Shown: positions 27,078 through 37,715, numbered from the stretch's first letter. The stretch is DNA of 64,000 nt from an uncultured Anaerolineae bacterium (GCA_903822545.1 CAIJPN010000017.1:124001-188000), one strand, 5' to 3'. Numbers and translations are program-made. Notes: generated by a model from the letters alone, not told the origin.

Positions 27078-28079
27078 ATGAAGGCTTACCGTATCTTTTC
27101 TCCTGCACCGATAGAGACAAACCCCATTTTTCGGGCTGACCTGCCCATCCCTGAGCCTGGCCCAGGCCAGGTGCGGATTCGTGTGCGAGCCTGCGGGGTT
27201 TGTCATACCGATTTACACATTGCTGAAGGTGAAATCCACCCGCCTGTGTTTCCGGTGACACTGGGGCATCAGGTGGTGGGGGTGGTTGATACCATCGGGC
27301 CCGGTAGTGGTGCCCGTGTCGGCGTTCCCTGGCTGCACTGGGCTTGTGGAATTTGTGAGTTTTGCCGGCGCGGCGAGGAGAACCTGTGCCCAGATGCCAG
27401 GTTTACCGGTTTTAGCGTGGATGGTGGTTATGCTGAGTACATGCTTGCCGATGTGCGCTATCTTTTGCCTATCCCGGGTGGGATCAGTGATGAACAGGCT
27501 GCGCCGCTGTTGTGTGCGGGCATTGTCGGTTACCGAGCGCTTAAGAAGGCGGAGATTAGGCCTGGGGAGCGGGTGGGGTTGCTTGGGTTTGGTGCCAGCG
27601 CTCATTTGTGTTTGCAAATCCTGCGTGGGTGGGGTTGTGAAGTTTTGGTGTTCACCCGCTCGAAGCTGCACCAGGATCATGCCCGGGAGTTGGGGGCGGT
27701 TTGGGCCGGTTCAGTGTCAGATGGTCAGGGGATAGGCGGCAGGGCGGGAAAATTCCTGGATAAGGCTGTGATTTTTGCTCCGGCGGGGGAGCTTATCCCC
27801 TTTGCATTGGAAAAAATCCGGCCGGGTGGGATCGTTTCCGTCAATGCCATCCATATGAGCAATATCCCGGCATTTCCGTATGCCAGTCTGTGGGGCGAGC
27901 GCACTCTTCGCTCCGTGGCGAATGCTACAAATGCCGACGGCCTGGAGTTCCTGTCATTAGCGGCGCAGATGGGGCTGTATTCTACCGTCCAGTCGTATCC
28001 CCTGGCGGAAGCCAATCGCGCGCTAGATGACCTGAAGCACAGCCGTTTCAACGGTGAAGCGGTATTGAGCGTATCTTGA
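27078..28079 (+). CDS. zinc-dependent alcohol dehydrogenase
   Basis: A medium-chain dehydrogenase of 333 residues. Catalytic zinc ligands are in GVCHTDLH (Cys) and TLGHQVVG (His). Four structural-zinc cysteines lie in WACGICEFCRRGEENLC. The Rossmann motif is reduced to GLLGFGASAHLC. The family oxidises alcohols or reduces aldehydes with NAD(P). The YADVRYLLPIPGG-type linker and short length match the zinc-dependent alcohol dehydrogenase family related to AdhP. The substrate is unknown. Confidence 0.9.
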   Translation: MKAYRIFSPAPIETNPIFRADLPIPEPGPGQVRIRVRACGVCHTDLHIAEGEIHPPVFPVTLGHQVVGVVDTIGPGSGARVGVPWLHWACGICEFCRRGEENLCPDARFTGFSVDGGYAEYMLADVRYLLPIPGGISDEQAAPLLCAGIVGYRALKKAEIRPGERVGLLGFGASAHLCLQILRGWGCEVLVFTRSKLHQDHARELGAVWAGSVSDGQGIGGRAGKFLDKAVIFAPAGELIPFALEKIRPGGIVSVNAIHMSNIPAFPYASLWGERTLRSVANATNADGLEFLSLAAQMGLYSTVQSYPLAEANRALDDLKHSRFNGEAVLSVS

Positions 28080-28248
28080 TAGCGTTTGTTGGTGGGATGA
28101 TGGGAAAAGCACAACATTGTGCCAGCCTGTACTTACGAAAATAGTATAATAATCGACTGGGTGAGGCGAAGGGTTATTTTAAGAATAAACGTTTAGAGAT
28201 GATGGAGCACAGTTGGCGCCTGGCTGGCGCTAGTTTTACGAGGCAGAC

Positions 28249-31200
28249 ATGCTTTTATACCATTTTGACCAGTTCTCCATTGGCACAATCGTTCAAGTTC
28301 TTTTGCTGGCCTGTGTTACAGGTTATTTTTTGAGTCTGAAAAACAAATCGCGGTCAACCTGGCTGATTACGCTCTTTTTTGCCAGCTTGACCGTGGCTTT
28401 TACATCGCTGGCACTGGTTTATACGATTGTGACATCTTATTGGCTGCTGTTGAGCGATGTGATGTGGATTTTCCTGATGGTGGCTTTTGTGGTCATCTTG
28501 CAGCTGCCATATAACTACCCGCGACCTTACCGGAAAAACGAGGCGCGCCTGGTGCTGGGGGTTGCGATCACGCTGACACTGGCTTTTGCATCTACGACGG
28601 TTTATTTGGTAAGGCACCCGGAAGAATTTACCGATACACATAACCTGTTTGCGATTGCCATTCTCGGGGCGGATATTGCCTGGTTCGTTTTTGCAATGCT
28701 GCGCCGGGCGGTGGAATGCGAAAGGGATGTTTCCCAAGAGTCTGCATCTATAGTGGAGCCGGCGCGCGGGTGGATGCGTTATCTCATCCACCCCAAAGGG
28801 CGTGAGGCCAGTATGCTGCGGGGCTTTGCCCTGACCATGTTCATGCCAATTGTGATTTTGTTGGCCCAGGCGATCCAGGCTGGCGGCTGGCTCTCACAGG
28901 AATTTGCAACTTACGTTTACCAGATTGTTATGATGATTTTTTTGCTGACGCTGGTGTTTGTGTATGTGAACCATGCGCCAGAGCCGACCACGTTCCTGGT
29001 GAAAATCGTTGGGATGGCTTTTGTGTTTATGATGACGGTGGTAACGGCGTTGCTTACCATTGCGCTGCCAGCTTATGATCAAAATTATAACCAGGTGCGC
29101 CGGTTGGAGCTTCAACTGATTGAGGCGCGCCTTTCTAATGGTGAACTGCTCCAAATGCCGCCGGATGTGCGCTATGTGCTTGTCATGCCTGCGCCTGCCG
29201 ATTTTAAAAATCCGCAATATCGGCTGTTGTATAAAAGTGATCCATTGTTTACGTTTGAAAGCCCCTGGTTTGGCCCCGATTCCCTGGTTAAAGCCAATTC
29301 GACCCAATTCGCCAGCAGGTTCAGGACGCTGACTTTTGGGCAGCGCTATAACCGCACCATCGACCAGACAGAAGCAACCACGCGCTATACTGTATATTTT
29401 TTTGAATATGGCAACCAGGTGTATGAAGTTGGCTATGATTTTGCGGATTTTGTTCAAGCTACCCAGCCCGATGGGGCACGGATTTTGCTTTTAATTTTCG
29501 GTGCGACGATTTTCCTGGTGTTTGGCTTTCGCATTTCGCTGCACCCCAGCCTGATTGCCCCGCTGGATATTTTGGTGGAAGGCATGCGGCGGGTCAATGC
29601 GAATGATTTGAAGGTGGAGATTCCGATCCAGGCGGCGGATGAAATTGGGTTTTTAACCGGTTCATTCAATGAGATGGTTCGTTCGCTGCGCGCTGCCGAG
29701 GCTTTTAAAGAATCTTATCATCGCGAGTTGGAAGCTGAAGTGGTTGAACGCACTCGTGAGTTGGAAGATGCCCGGGATGCGGCACACGCTGCCAGTCGCG
29801 CCAAAAGCTCTTTCCTGGCAAGTATGAGCCATGAAATCCGCACGCCGATGAATGCGGTCATGGGGATGAGCAGCCTGCTATTGGATACCCAATTGAGCGA
29901 AGAACAGCGCGAATTTGCTGAAACCATCCGCACCAGCAGCGATTCGCTCTTGACCATTATTAATGATATTTTGGATTTTTCCAAAATCGAGTCGGGCAAG
30001 CTGGACCTGGAACAACAAGCCTTTGATTTGCGTGATTGCATGGAATCAGCGGTGGACCTGCTGGCGCTGAAAGCTACTGAAAAGGGCCTGGAGTTGAGCT
30101 GCATCATCGAGCCGGGGGCGCCAGATGCCATCCTGGGCGATGTAACCCGGCTGCGGCAGATCCTGGTAAACCTGCTGGGCAACGCTGTCAAGTTTACCCA
30201 TACCGGCGAAATTGTTTTGAGTGTAAATGTTTTGGGGCAGCAATCTCAGCCCGACGCGGGAAAGGCCAGGCTGCATTTTTCCATCCATGATACGGGCATT
30301 GGTATTCCAACTGACCGAATTGGGCAAATTTTTCAATCGTTTACCCAGGTGGATACATCCACCACGCGCAAATATGGCGGCACGGGCCTGGGACTGGTTA
30401 TTAGCAAGCGCCTGAGTGAGCTGATGGGTGGCGAAATGTGGGTTGAAAGTGTGGAAGGGGTTGGCTCCACCTTCCACTTTACCATCCAGGCGCAGCCAGT
30501 GACCCTGGAACAAACCAACAAGTTGACTGCAGGCCAGCGTTTGAAAGGTAAGCGTGTGCTGGTTGTGGATGATAACGAAACTAACTGCCGCATCCTGACT
30601 TTGCAAACCCAGGCCTGGGGCATGGATCCGCTGGTTTTCTCAAACCCGCTTTCCGCGCTGGCTGCGATCAAGCAGGGTGAAGTGTGTGATGTCGCCATCC
30701 TGGATATGCACATGCCGGAAATGGACGGTTTGGCCCTGGCCCGGGAGATCCGCCAGAGCGGTAGCCAGCTTCCGTTGATTATGCTGACTTCTCTGGGCTG
30801 GCGCGATCCGGAACAGGCTGCCAATTTTTCTGCATTCCTGACAAAACCGGTCAAGCAATCTAGCCTGTACAACGCTGTGGTGAACGCATTGGCCTTGCAA
30901 AGTGAATTTGCCAAAAATACCGCGCCTATCGAGGGCGCCTTTGATGCCGATTTTGCTGTGCGTCACCCGATGAAGATTTTGCTGGCCGAAGACAATGTAG
31001 TCAACCAAAAATTAGCCATCCGTATCCTGGATCGAATGGGATACCGCGTAGATGTGGCTGCTAACGGGCTGGAAGTGCTGGACGCGCTGGAGCGCCAGCG
31101 CTATGAGTTGATTTTGATGGATGTGCAAATGCCGGAGATGGATGGTTTAGAAGCAACCCGCCTGATCCGCCAAAAATTCCCGCTAAATGCGCAGCCGCGC

Positions 31201-31350
31201 ATTGTTGCCATGACCGCCAATGCCATGCAGGGAGACCGCGAGATGTGCCTGAATGCGGGTATGGATGATTATGTCAGCAAACCGATCCAGCTAAAAGATC
31301 TCCAGGCTGCCCTGGAACGCGCCGGAGAGGTTGGACAAGGAGAAACATAA
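28249..31350 (+). CDS. hybrid sensor histidine kinase with two receiver domains
   Basis: A protein of 1033 residues. About eight N-terminal membrane helices (about 5-265) are followed by an extracytoplasmic segment (about 280-400), another helix, a HAMP domain (about 425-480) and a coiled coil. The kinase has the His box [18 protein letters not shown], then [15 protein letters not shown] and [10 protein letters not shown] (ATPase). Receiver 1 has [11 protein letters not shown] and the phospho-Asp in [10 protein letters not shown]; receiver 2 has [10 protein letters not shown] and [11 protein letters not shown]. No HPt domain is present, so phosphotransfer must use a separate protein. The sensed signal is unknown. 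TATAAT at 28145-28150 may be part of its promoter, giving a leader of about 90 nt. Confidence 0.92.
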   Translation: MLLYHFDQFSIGTIVQVLLLACVTGYFLSLKNKSRSTWLITLFFASLTVAFTSLALVYTIVTSYWLLLSDVMWIFLMVAFVVILQLPYNYPRPYRKNEARLVLGVAITLTLAFASTTVYLVRHPEEFTDTHNLFAIAILGADIAWFVFAMLRRAVECERDVSQESASIVEPARGWMRYLIHPKGREASMLRGFALTMFMPIVILLAQAIQAGGWLSQEFATYVYQIVMMIFLLTLVFVYVNHAPEPTTFLVKIVGMAFVFMMTVVTALLTIALPAYDQNYNQVRRLELQLIEARLSNGELLQMPPDVRYVLVMPAPADFKNPQYRLLYKSDPLFTFESPWFGPDSLVKANSTQFASRFRTLTFGQRYNRTIDQTEATTRYTVYFFEYGNQVYEVGYDFADFVQATQPDGARILLLIFGATIFLVFGFRISLHPSLIAPLDILVEGMRRVNANDLKVEIPIQAADEIGFLTGSFNEMVRSLRAAEAFKESYHRELEAEVVERTRELEDARDAAHAASRAKSSFLASMSHEIRTPMNAVMGMSSLLLDTQLSEEQREFAETIRTSSDSLLTIINDILDFSKIESGKLDLEQQAFDLRDCMESAVDLLALKATEKGLELSCIIEPGAPDAILGDVTRLRQILVNLLGNAVKFTHTGEIVLSVNVLGQQSQPDAGKARLHFSIHDTGIGIPTDRIGQIFQSFTQVDTSTTRKYGGTGLGLVISKRLSELMGGEMWVESVEGVGSTFHFTIQAQPVTLEQTNKLTAGQRLKGKRVLVVDDNETNCRILTLQTQAWGMDPLVFSNPLSALAAIKQGEVCDVAILDMHMPEMDGLALAREIRQSGSQLPLIMLTSLGWRDPEQAANFSAFLTKPVKQSSLYNAVVNALALQSEFAKNTAPIEGAFDADFAVRHPMKILLAEDNVVNQKLAIRILDRMGYRVDVAANGLEVLDALERQRYELILMDVQMPEMDGLEATRLIRQKFPLNAQPRIVAMTANAMQGDREMCLNAGMDDYVSKPIQLKDLQAALERAGEVGQGET

Positions 31351-31462
31351 TTGGGTTGCTTGTAATGACTTTTAGCAAACCCGGCTGATTTACATAAAGA
31401 TTCTTGCCTAAATAACCGAAGTTGCTGCCTTGATGCATCGAACTGTCTTTTTGCAAGGAAAT

Positions 31463-31498
31463 CCCTCACCCCGGCCGGGGAAGGCCAGGGATGAGGGC
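31463..31498. repeat. short CCCTCACCCC-type repeat
   Basis: CCCTCACCCCGG...GATGAGGG with an internal GGCCGGGG/CC hairpin. Its ends are like those of the element inside the GH2 gene. It lies in the convergent spacer, where nothing else is recognisable apart from the next hairpin. Confidence 0.6.
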
Positions 31499-31581
31499 GA
31501 TTGCGCCAAAGATAGCAACTTGCGTTAAATAAGAAGTAACCCGGATTTTTAAACAAAATCTGTAAGGCTTTCTAAAAAGGA

Positions 31582-31604
31582 GGGGCGGAGCATTGCTCCG
31601 CCCC
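31582..31604. terminator. GGGGCGGAGC palindrome, terminator-like
   Basis: A 10-bp perfect stem with an ATT loop followed by TTAGTTTTTT. It separates the convergent kinase and formate dehydrogenase genes. A related GGCGCAGC-ATT-GCTGCGCC copy is at 43516-43534. Confidence 0.7.
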
Positions 31605-31632
31605 GTTAGTTTTTTGAACGACCCCTACGGGT

Positions 31633-33849
31633 TTAATATCGTCCGCGCTGCGTTACAGCTTCCGGTTTTTGCAAATCATGCTCGCGGGCCGGGAAAACCT
31701 GCACGGCGCAAGCTTTGAATTCGGGGATTTTGGCTTGCGGGTCTAAAGCATCGGTGGTGAGCAGGTTGGCGGCAGCTTCGTGGAAGTGAAAGGGGATGAA
31801 GATCACGCCAACGGTGGTTTTTTCGGTAACCGAGGCTCTTAACACCACCTCGCCGCGCCGCGAACTGACCTTGACCGGGTCGCCGTTATGGATGCCGTGA
31901 ATTTCGGCGTCGGCGGGGTGGATTTCGATCAGCGCTTCGGGGTAGAGAGCATCCAGGTCTGAGTGGCGGGTCATCGAGCCGGTGTGCCAGTGCTCCAGCA
32001 CGCGCCCGGTGGTCAGGATGAACGGATATTCATCGTCTGGGAGTTCCACGGAAGGGACATAATCGAGCGGGGTGAATTTTCCGCGCCCGCGGGGGAAATC
32101 GTCGATGAATAAATCTGGTGTGCCGGGGTGGTTTTCATCGGGGACGGGGTAGATTAAGCCCACTTTTTCGAGGCGCTCGTAGGTCACGCCCGCGTAATCG
32201 GGGTTGACGGATGCCATTTCGCGCAAAATCTCTGACGGGTGGGCGTAATCCCATTTGGCGGTGGGACGCTCCAGCCGCGATTCGAGGCGCAATGCCAGGG
32301 CGGAGATAATGTCACTATCGCGGCGAGACAGGTTACGGGGCGGATGAGCCGCGCGCACCCGCTGGATGCGGCGATCCGTATTCGTAAATGTCCCATCCTT
32401 TTCAGCAAAAGGAGTCGCCGGGAGGAAGACATCTGCAAAAGCCGCGCTTTCGGTGATGAACAGATCCTGCGCGACGATAAATTCAAGCTGTTCCATGTGG
32501 CGGCGGGTTGCGTTGAGGTTCGGCTCGGACATCATCGGGTTTTCGCCCATGATGTAGAGCGCGCGGATGCCGCCGGGGTGGGCGTGGCTGAGAATTTCGG
32601 TGGTGGTCAGCCCGAGTTTGCGGCTGAGGCCGCCAGGTTCGACGTTCCAGGCTTTTTCCCATTTTTCGGCGTTGCCGGGGGCATCGACGCGCATGTAGCC
32701 GGGGAAGTGAAAGGGCATCGCGCCCATGTCGGAGGCGCCCTGGACGTTGTTTTGGCCGCGCAGGGGGTTCAGCCCGGTACCGGGACGCCCGATATGCCCG
32801 GTGAGGAAGGCGAGGTGGATGAGGGCGAGGGCGCTGGCGGTGCCATGCGAAAGCTGCGAGATGCCCATGCCCCAGTAGATGGCGGCATTTTGGGCGCTGG
32901 CGTACAGGCGGGCGGCGCGGCGGATCAGGTCGGCAGGGACGCCTGAGATGGATTCGGCATACTCGGGGGTGAACTTGTCGAGGGAGGCGATAAATTCATC
33001 CACGCCTTCGGTGCGGCGGTTGACAAAATCCCAGTTGACCAGGTTTTCCCTGACGATGACCTGCGCCATCGCTGAAAAAACCGGGACGTTGGTGCCGGGT
33101 TTGAGCGGGAGCCAGAGTTCGGCAAAATCGACCAGTTCGATGCGGCGCGGATCGATGACGATCATCTTTGCGCCGTGCTTTTTGACCGCTTCCTTCATCT
33201 GGAGCGCGATGATGGGGTGATTCTCGGTGGTATTCGAGCCGGTGACGATGAAAACATCGTTCTGGATGACTTCGGCGGCGGTGTTGGACATGGCCGATGA
33301 GCCAACCGCCTGCTGGAGGGCGACAACGCTCCCGGCATGGCACAGGCGGGTGCAGTGATCGACGTTGTTGGTGCGGAAGATGGCGCGGAACATCTTTTGC
33401 AGCAGGTAATTGTCCTCGTTGGTGGCTTTGGCGCAGCAGTAGACGGCCATGGCGTCGGAACCATCGCGTTTGTAGATTTCCACCAGTTTATCGGCGGTGA
33501 TGTCGAGGGCGGTGTCCCAGTCAACTTCAACCCAATCCCAGGGGGAATTGTTATTCGATAATTCGTTACTCGGTATTCGGAGAGCGCCATCGGGGTTTGC
33601 CGAATCTCGAATATCGAAGATCGACTTCCCTTCAAGCAAGTAACGCCGCACTAGCGGGGTGGTAATACGCCTGGAGTGATAGATAAAGTCATAACCAAAC
33701 CGTCCCTTGACGCACAGGTTGCCGTGATTGACGGGCGAGTCGAAGGGCGAGGTGACTTTGTAGATAAACTCGTCCCTGACGTGGAGTTGGAGCGTGCAGC
33801 CGACTCCGCAGTAGGGGCAGGTGGTGGTGGTAATTTTTTCAGGTTTCAT
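31633..33849 (-). CDS. fdhA: formate dehydrogenase-like molybdopterin oxidoreductase (Cys type)
   Basis: A protein of 738 residues; the ATG at 33849 has GGAG 8 nt before it. The N-terminal [4Fe-4S] site is CPYCGVGC plus NLCVKGRFG. The molybdenum/tungsten ligand position reads HCTRLCHAGSV, with Cys170 where other formate dehydrogenases carry selenocysteine. MGMGISQ-like, LRGQNNVQGASD and VKVSSRRGEV blocks mark the bis-MGD domains. Only the catalytic subunit is here; no beta, gamma or NADH-binding subunit is adjacent, so the electron partner is unknown. Residues of about 73-101 are encoded by an inserted simple repeat. Confidence 0.88.
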   Translation of the reverse strand: MKPEKITTTTCPYCGVGCTLQLHVRDEFIYKVTSPFDSPVNHGNLCVKGRFGYDFIYHSRRITTPLVRRYLLEGKSIFDIRDSANPDGALRIPSNELSNNNSPWDWVEVDWDTALDITADKLVEIYKRDGSDAMAVYCCAKATNEDNYLLQKMFRAIFRTNNVDHCTRLCHAGSVVALQQAVGSSAMSNTAAEVIQNDVFIVTGSNTTENHPIIALQMKEAVKKHGAKMIVIDPRRIELVDFAELWLPLKPGTNVPVFSAMAQVIVRENLVNWDFVNRRTEGVDEFIASLDKFTPEYAESISGVPADLIRRAARLYASAQNAAIYWGMGISQLSHGTASALALIHLAFLTGHIGRPGTGLNPLRGQNNVQGASDMGAMPFHFPGYMRVDAPGNAEKWEKAWNVEPGGLSRKLGLTTTEILSHAHPGGIRALYIMGENPMMSEPNLNATRRHMEQLEFIVAQDLFITESAAFADVFLPATPFAEKDGTFTNTDRRIQRVRAAHPPRNLSRRDSDIISALALRLESRLERPTAKWDYAHPSEILREMASVNPDYAGVTYERLEKVGLIYPVPDENHPGTPDLFIDDFPRGRGKFTPLDYVPSVELPDDEYPFILTTGRVLEHWHTGSMTRHSDLDALYPEALIEIHPADAEIHGIHNGDPVKVSSRRGEVVLRASVTEKTTVGVIFIPFHFHEAAANLLTTDALDPQAKIPEFKACAVQVFPAREHDLQKPEAVTQRGRY
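33546..33632. repeat. TCGAATA-type repeat inside the formate dehydrogenase gene
   Basis: AT-rich tracts of TTATTCGATAATTCG and CGAATCTCGAATATCGA type lie as imperfect inverted copies and are translated in frame as IFDIRDS...RIPSNELSNNN. Relatives have a short linker here. Confidence 0.6.
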
Positions 33850-34009
33850 GTCTACTCCGCTAAGTTGAGTGCCGATCATCAAACGGTAAAGTGAATTTTC
33901 TGAAGAACACGTGCCGGGGAAAAAGCCGTGGCTTGAACCCAGGAGAGATTATACAAGACATCTTAGGGAGCGCATCTTTGTTCCCATCACTTTCGTTATC
34001 GTGCCGAAT

Positions 34010-35848
34010 TCAATCGGCTTGGGATGCTGAAAGTGCGTAATCTACGGGAAGCTCCAGAATGCAGCGCGTTCCATTTCCCCGCTCGACCCGAAACTGCCCG
34101 TTAAGTTGGTCTGATAGGCCAGCCACCATAAGCATTCCCATAGACTGGCTTTTCGTCAAATCAAGACCTTCTGGCAGGCCCACACCATCATCTTCTACCG
34201 AGAGAATGATATTTGTGGCAGTTTTCTTCAGGGTGATGGTGACTGTTCCTACCATGTCGCCGGGAAAAGCATGCTTGATACAGTTTGTGATCAATTCGTT
34301 GACGATCAACCCTAACGGCGCTGCATTTTTGGCCGAAACAGTGATCGGCTCACTCTCACCCATAAAGCGGATATTGGGCGATACCGCCAGCGAACGTACA
34401 ATCATGTCAATGTATTCGTTCAAGCGGACTTCGATAACCTGGGTGCTTTTATAAAGGATGTCATACAACGCGCCCATCGCACCAATACGCAGGCGGATAT
34501 CTGCAAGCGTGGAAATGGTTTCTTTCGACTGGTTGGAAGATTCCATCATCGAAATCATACTGATAATCAGTGCAAAGCTGTTTTTAACGCGATGCTGCAA
34601 TTCCCTGAGGAGAGCCTGCTTTTCCTGGAAGGCTTTTTCCAGGGCATATTCAACTCGTTTGCGCGCTGTAATATCGCGCGAGATGCCCACAATTTCTACA
34701 TGGCCCTGCTCGTTCAGTAGATAGGTGGTAGTCACTTCCGTATTGATAATCGACCCATCCCGGTGAGGTTGATCCACTTCATCAATAAAAGAGACCGGGT
34801 TGCCAGGATTTTCCAAGAATTGGGGCAGACGCGCCCCCAGCAGTTCGCCCACTTTTTGCAATGATTCGGGGGTAAGTGAGTCGCTCATGGGCTGCGCCAT
34901 AACCTCCTCGGGCGTATAACCGCGCAAGGTTTTGACGGATGGACTGACATACTTATACTGCTGTTTTTCCACATCCATAACCCAGATAATATCTGCTGTA
35001 TTTTCTGTGATCAGCCGATAGCGGATTTCATTTTTCCTGAGGGATTCTTCCGCTTGTACGCGATCTGTGATGTCATGAAGGCCTCCATACAGGCGGATTT
35101 TTCCAGCTGTTCCCGCGCCGCCGACACATTCTGCCCTTGAGTTGATCCAGCGAATGCTGCCATTTTTGTGGCGAATGCGCAGTTCGCACTCACCTTTATC
35201 GCCTGGCGTAAGCCCCGAAACGGATTTTGTGAAACGTGGGAAATCTTCTTCCAAAACCAGGTTGCCCCAGCAACGCATGGAGATTAATTCAGCCGGGGTG
35301 TATCCGGTGATTTGTTCAACTGCGCCAGACAGCCAATCAATTGAATAATCGCCTGTTGCTTGTGTGGCGCAAGAGTAGGCGATATCTGAAATGCTGGATG
35401 AAACATGACGATAGCGTTCTTCACTTTCACGCAGGGCAGCTTCCTTGATTTTTTCCTGGCGCCTGGCATCAAAGAGCTTGAAAGCCATCTTGACCGCTGC
35501 GATGATAACCGTTTCGCCAGAGTTTTTAACGATATACCCGTAAGATGTAATTCCCTCTGTTTTATCAACGATCTCGCGCTGGGTGTGGGAAGACAAAAAG
35601 ATCAGGGGCAAATCGTGTTTTTGGAGAATAAGCTCGGCAACCTGTGTGCCATCCATACTGCTGCCCAGGTTGATATCCATCAAAATTAGATCGATCTCTG
35701 GATATTGTTCAACAAGCACCAGCGCCTTTTCCCCGCTCAGGGCGGTGATTACTTTGAATCCGTATCGTTGAAGCATTTTTGCTTCTGTTGCGGAAATTAG
35801 GATTTCGTCTTCGACCAATAAGATGGTCTTCGACTCTTCGTTGCTCAT
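34010..35848 (-). CDS. receiver-PAS-PAS-HWE/HisKA_2 sensor kinase
   Basis: A soluble signalling protein of 612 residues. Receiver domain at about 9-125 (VEDEILIS, phospho-Asp in LMDINLGSSMDG). Two PAS domains with PAC motifs at about 145-265 and 272-395. HisKA_2 dimerisation segment with the phospho-His in LLRELQHRVKNSFAL (about 410). HATPase domain ending with SVEDDGVGLPEG and LNGQFRVERGNGTRC. An N-terminal receiver on a kinase suggests it is itself controlled by another kinase, possibly the hybrid kinase upstream. The output regulator is not encoded nearby. AGGAG precedes the ATG. Confidence 0.9.
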   Translation of the reverse strand: MSNEESKTILLVEDEILISATEAKMLQRYGFKVITALSGEKALVLVEQYPEIDLILMDINLGSSMDGTQVAELILQKHDLPLIFLSSHTQREIVDKTEGITSYGYIVKNSGETVIIAAVKMAFKLFDARRQEKIKEAALRESEERYRHVSSSISDIAYSCATQATGDYSIDWLSGAVEQITGYTPAELISMRCWGNLVLEEDFPRFTKSVSGLTPGDKGECELRIRHKNGSIRWINSRAECVGGAGTAGKIRLYGGLHDITDRVQAEESLRKNEIRYRLITENTADIIWVMDVEKQQYKYVSPSVKTLRGYTPEEVMAQPMSDSLTPESLQKVGELLGARLPQFLENPGNPVSFIDEVDQPHRDGSIINTEVTTTYLLNEQGHVEIVGISRDITARKRVEYALEKAFQEKQALLRELQHRVKNSFALIISMISMMESSNQSKETISTLADIRLRIGAMGALYDILYKSTQVIEVRLNEYIDMIVRSLAVSPNIRFMGESEPITVSAKNAAPLGLIVNELITNCIKHAFPGDMVGTVTITLKKTATNIILSVEDDGVGLPEGLDLTKSQSMGMLMVAGLSDQLNGQFRVERGNGTRCILELPVDYALSASQAD

Positions 35849-36226
35849 TCTATAACTCCTGAACAGCGTTAATCATACCCCCAATGTATTTGTTGTGTTA
35901 AGGGCATCAGGTACAAGTTAAGGGTGTTTTATGAAAGCCAGAGCCGTTTTTACCCAAAAACTGGCATTCATGCCCGGTTTGGCACAGGCTAGAAGTCCAG
36001 CCCCAGAGCCGAGTTGTCGGAAAAACCAGATTTGTGCAGCCGGGGGATGTTTTTATATTTCAGCCTGTTGGCACTGCTGTGAAAATATTCTCCTGACAGG
36101 TAAAAAAAAGTAAAATGTGACGATTGTCGTCCGCTTTGGTGACATTATGAGCTAATAGAAAACGGAGAGTTTGGGTATCATCTATACCGAAACCCCCAAC
36201 GTTAATGTTATGTAGGAGGATCCCCC
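35849..36226. other. 378-nt divergent spacer, no gene seen
   Basis: Between the minus-strand kinase and the plus-strand gltD-like gene. It holds short imperfect palindromes (GACGATTGTCGTC near 36119, AACGTTAATGTT near 36199) and a clear AGGAGG before 36227, but no convincing coding frame or RNA gene. Confidence 0.5.
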
Positions 36227-37666
36227 ATGCAGGCAGTCCCAAGTGAATTTTTGGCAATAGATCGCAAAGAACGCGCCAATATGCCGTTCCATGACCTGTC
36301 ACTGCGTCCGGCAGAAGAGCGTGTATGCGATTTTGATGATGTTGTTATCGAGTTTGACGAAGAACGTGCCCGAGTAGAAGCCTCCCGCTGCATCCATTGT
36401 CCCGATCCGGCACCCTGCATGTTGGCCTGCCCGACCAGCAACGATATCCCCTCAGCCATGTGGCTGATTGAACACGGAAAATTCAAAGAAGCTGCCGAGA
36501 TTTACCATAAAACTTCCTCGCTGCCTGAATTGTGTGGACGTGTTTGCCCGCACGAGGCACTCTGCCAGGGCTCCTGTGTGCTGAATAAGCATCACCAGCC
36601 TGTGCTGACCGGCCAACTGGAAGTTTTTGCACTCGACTGGGAACGCAGCCACGATCCATTTGTGATTAAAAAAGCCCCCGCCACCGGCAAAAAAGTAGCC
36701 GTGATCGGTGCTGGCCCCGCCGGGTTGGCCTGTGCCCACCTGCTGGTGGAAAAAGGCCACGATGTAACCATTTTCGAGTCCAAGCCCGCCCCAGGTGGGC
36801 TGCTGGTATATGGCATCCCTAACTTCAAACTGCCCAAAGAAGGCGTAATGGCCAAGTGGGAAGATTTGGAAAAAGCGGGCGTTAAACTGGTACCCAATAC
36901 TTATATCGGCAAAGATAAAACTATCGACCAGTTGTTTGAAGAAGGCTTCCACGCCGTTTTCCTGGGCGTAGGCGTTGGCATCGATGCCAAGATGGAAGTC
37001 CCCGGTGAGGATCTGCCTGGCGTGTACGAAGCCACCGATTTCCTCATCCGCGCCAATGTTGCGCCCGATTACCTGCCTGCCGATAAATCCCAACGCCCGT
37101 ACCTCGGAAAACGTGTGGCCGTCATCGGTGGTGGAGACACGGCTTCTGACTGTTTGCGCGCAGCCCTGCGACTGGGGGCAGAAGAAGTTACCTGCCTGTA
37201 TCGTCGTACTGAAAACGAAATGCCCGGTGGCAAAAAAGACCGCAAAATGGCAAAAGACGAAGGTGCGCAGTACCGCTTCCTGACCCAGCCGGTACAGTTT
37301 ATCGCCGGGCCAGATGGCCGCCTGGCCGCCGTGGAATGCATCGAAATGAAACTTGGTGAGCCGGATGCCAAAGGCCGCCGCAAACCCGTTCCGGTGGAAG
37401 GCTCCAACTTCTCTATCGCGCTCGATACAGCCATTAAAGCCCTGGGCTATTGGCCCGACCCGATCGTTGGCACCACCACCCCCGGCCTGGAAACCGATAA
37501 ATGGGGCCAGATCAACATCAAGAGCAAGCAAACCGGGCAAACCTCCCGTCCCGGCGTTTTCGCAGGTGGTGACTGTGTTACCGGGCCAGACCTGGTTGTG
37601 ACAGCCATGGTGGCCGGACGCAAAGCAGCCAATGCCATCCACAAATACCTGGACGAACTCAAGTAA
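36227..37666 (+). CDS. gltD: GltD-like NAD(P)H oxidoreductase (glutamate synthase small-subunit family)
   Basis: A protein of 479 residues. Two N-terminal cysteine clusters for [4Fe-4S] centres are present: CIHCPDPAPCMLACP and CGRVCPHEALCQGSC. An FAD site VAVIGAGPAGLACAHLL, an NAD(P) site VAVIGGGDTASDC and a C-terminal FAGGDCVTGPDLVVTAM block complete the fold. The family passes electrons from NAD(P)H to partners such as the GltB glutamate synthase subunit, or acts as NfnB-type bifurcating subunits. No gltB or nfnA is adjacent, so the role is uncertain. AGGAGG lies 7 nt before the ATG. Confidence 0.85.
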   Translation: MQAVPSEFLAIDRKERANMPFHDLSLRPAEERVCDFDDVVIEFDEERARVEASRCIHCPDPAPCMLACPTSNDIPSAMWLIEHGKFKEAAEIYHKTSSLPELCGRVCPHEALCQGSCVLNKHHQPVLTGQLEVFALDWERSHDPFVIKKAPATGKKVAVIGAGPAGLACAHLLVEKGHDVTIFESKPAPGGLLVYGIPNFKLPKEGVMAKWEDLEKAGVKLVPNTYIGKDKTIDQLFEEGFHAVFLGVGVGIDAKMEVPGEDLPGVYEATDFLIRANVAPDYLPADKSQRPYLGKRVAVIGGGDTASDCLRAALRLGAEEVTCLYRRTENEMPGGKKDRKMAKDEGAQYRFLTQPVQFIAGPDGRLAAVECIEMKLGEPDAKGRRKPVPVEGSNFSIALDTAIKALGYWPDPIVGTTTPGLETDKWGQINIKSKQTGQTSRPGVFAGGDCVTGPDLVVTAMVAGRKAANAIHKYLDELK

Positions 37667-37680
37667 ACATTTCAGACACC

Positions 37681-37715
37681 AAAACACCCCGAACAGAAAA
37701 GGTTCGGGGTGTTTT
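37681..37715 (+). terminator. terminator after the gltD-like gene
   Basis: AAAACACCCCGAAC pairs with GTTCGGGGTGTTTT (14 bp) around a 7-nt loop. The next promoter starts immediately after it. Confidence 0.85.

Noticed and set aside
33340-33342. Selenocysteine in the formate dehydrogenase-like protein
   Set aside because: The codon is TGC (Cys) and the gene has no in-frame TGA.
35931-36113. Short plus-strand frame in the kinase-gltD spacer
   Set aside because: No ribosome site, no recognisable motif and low-complexity composition.
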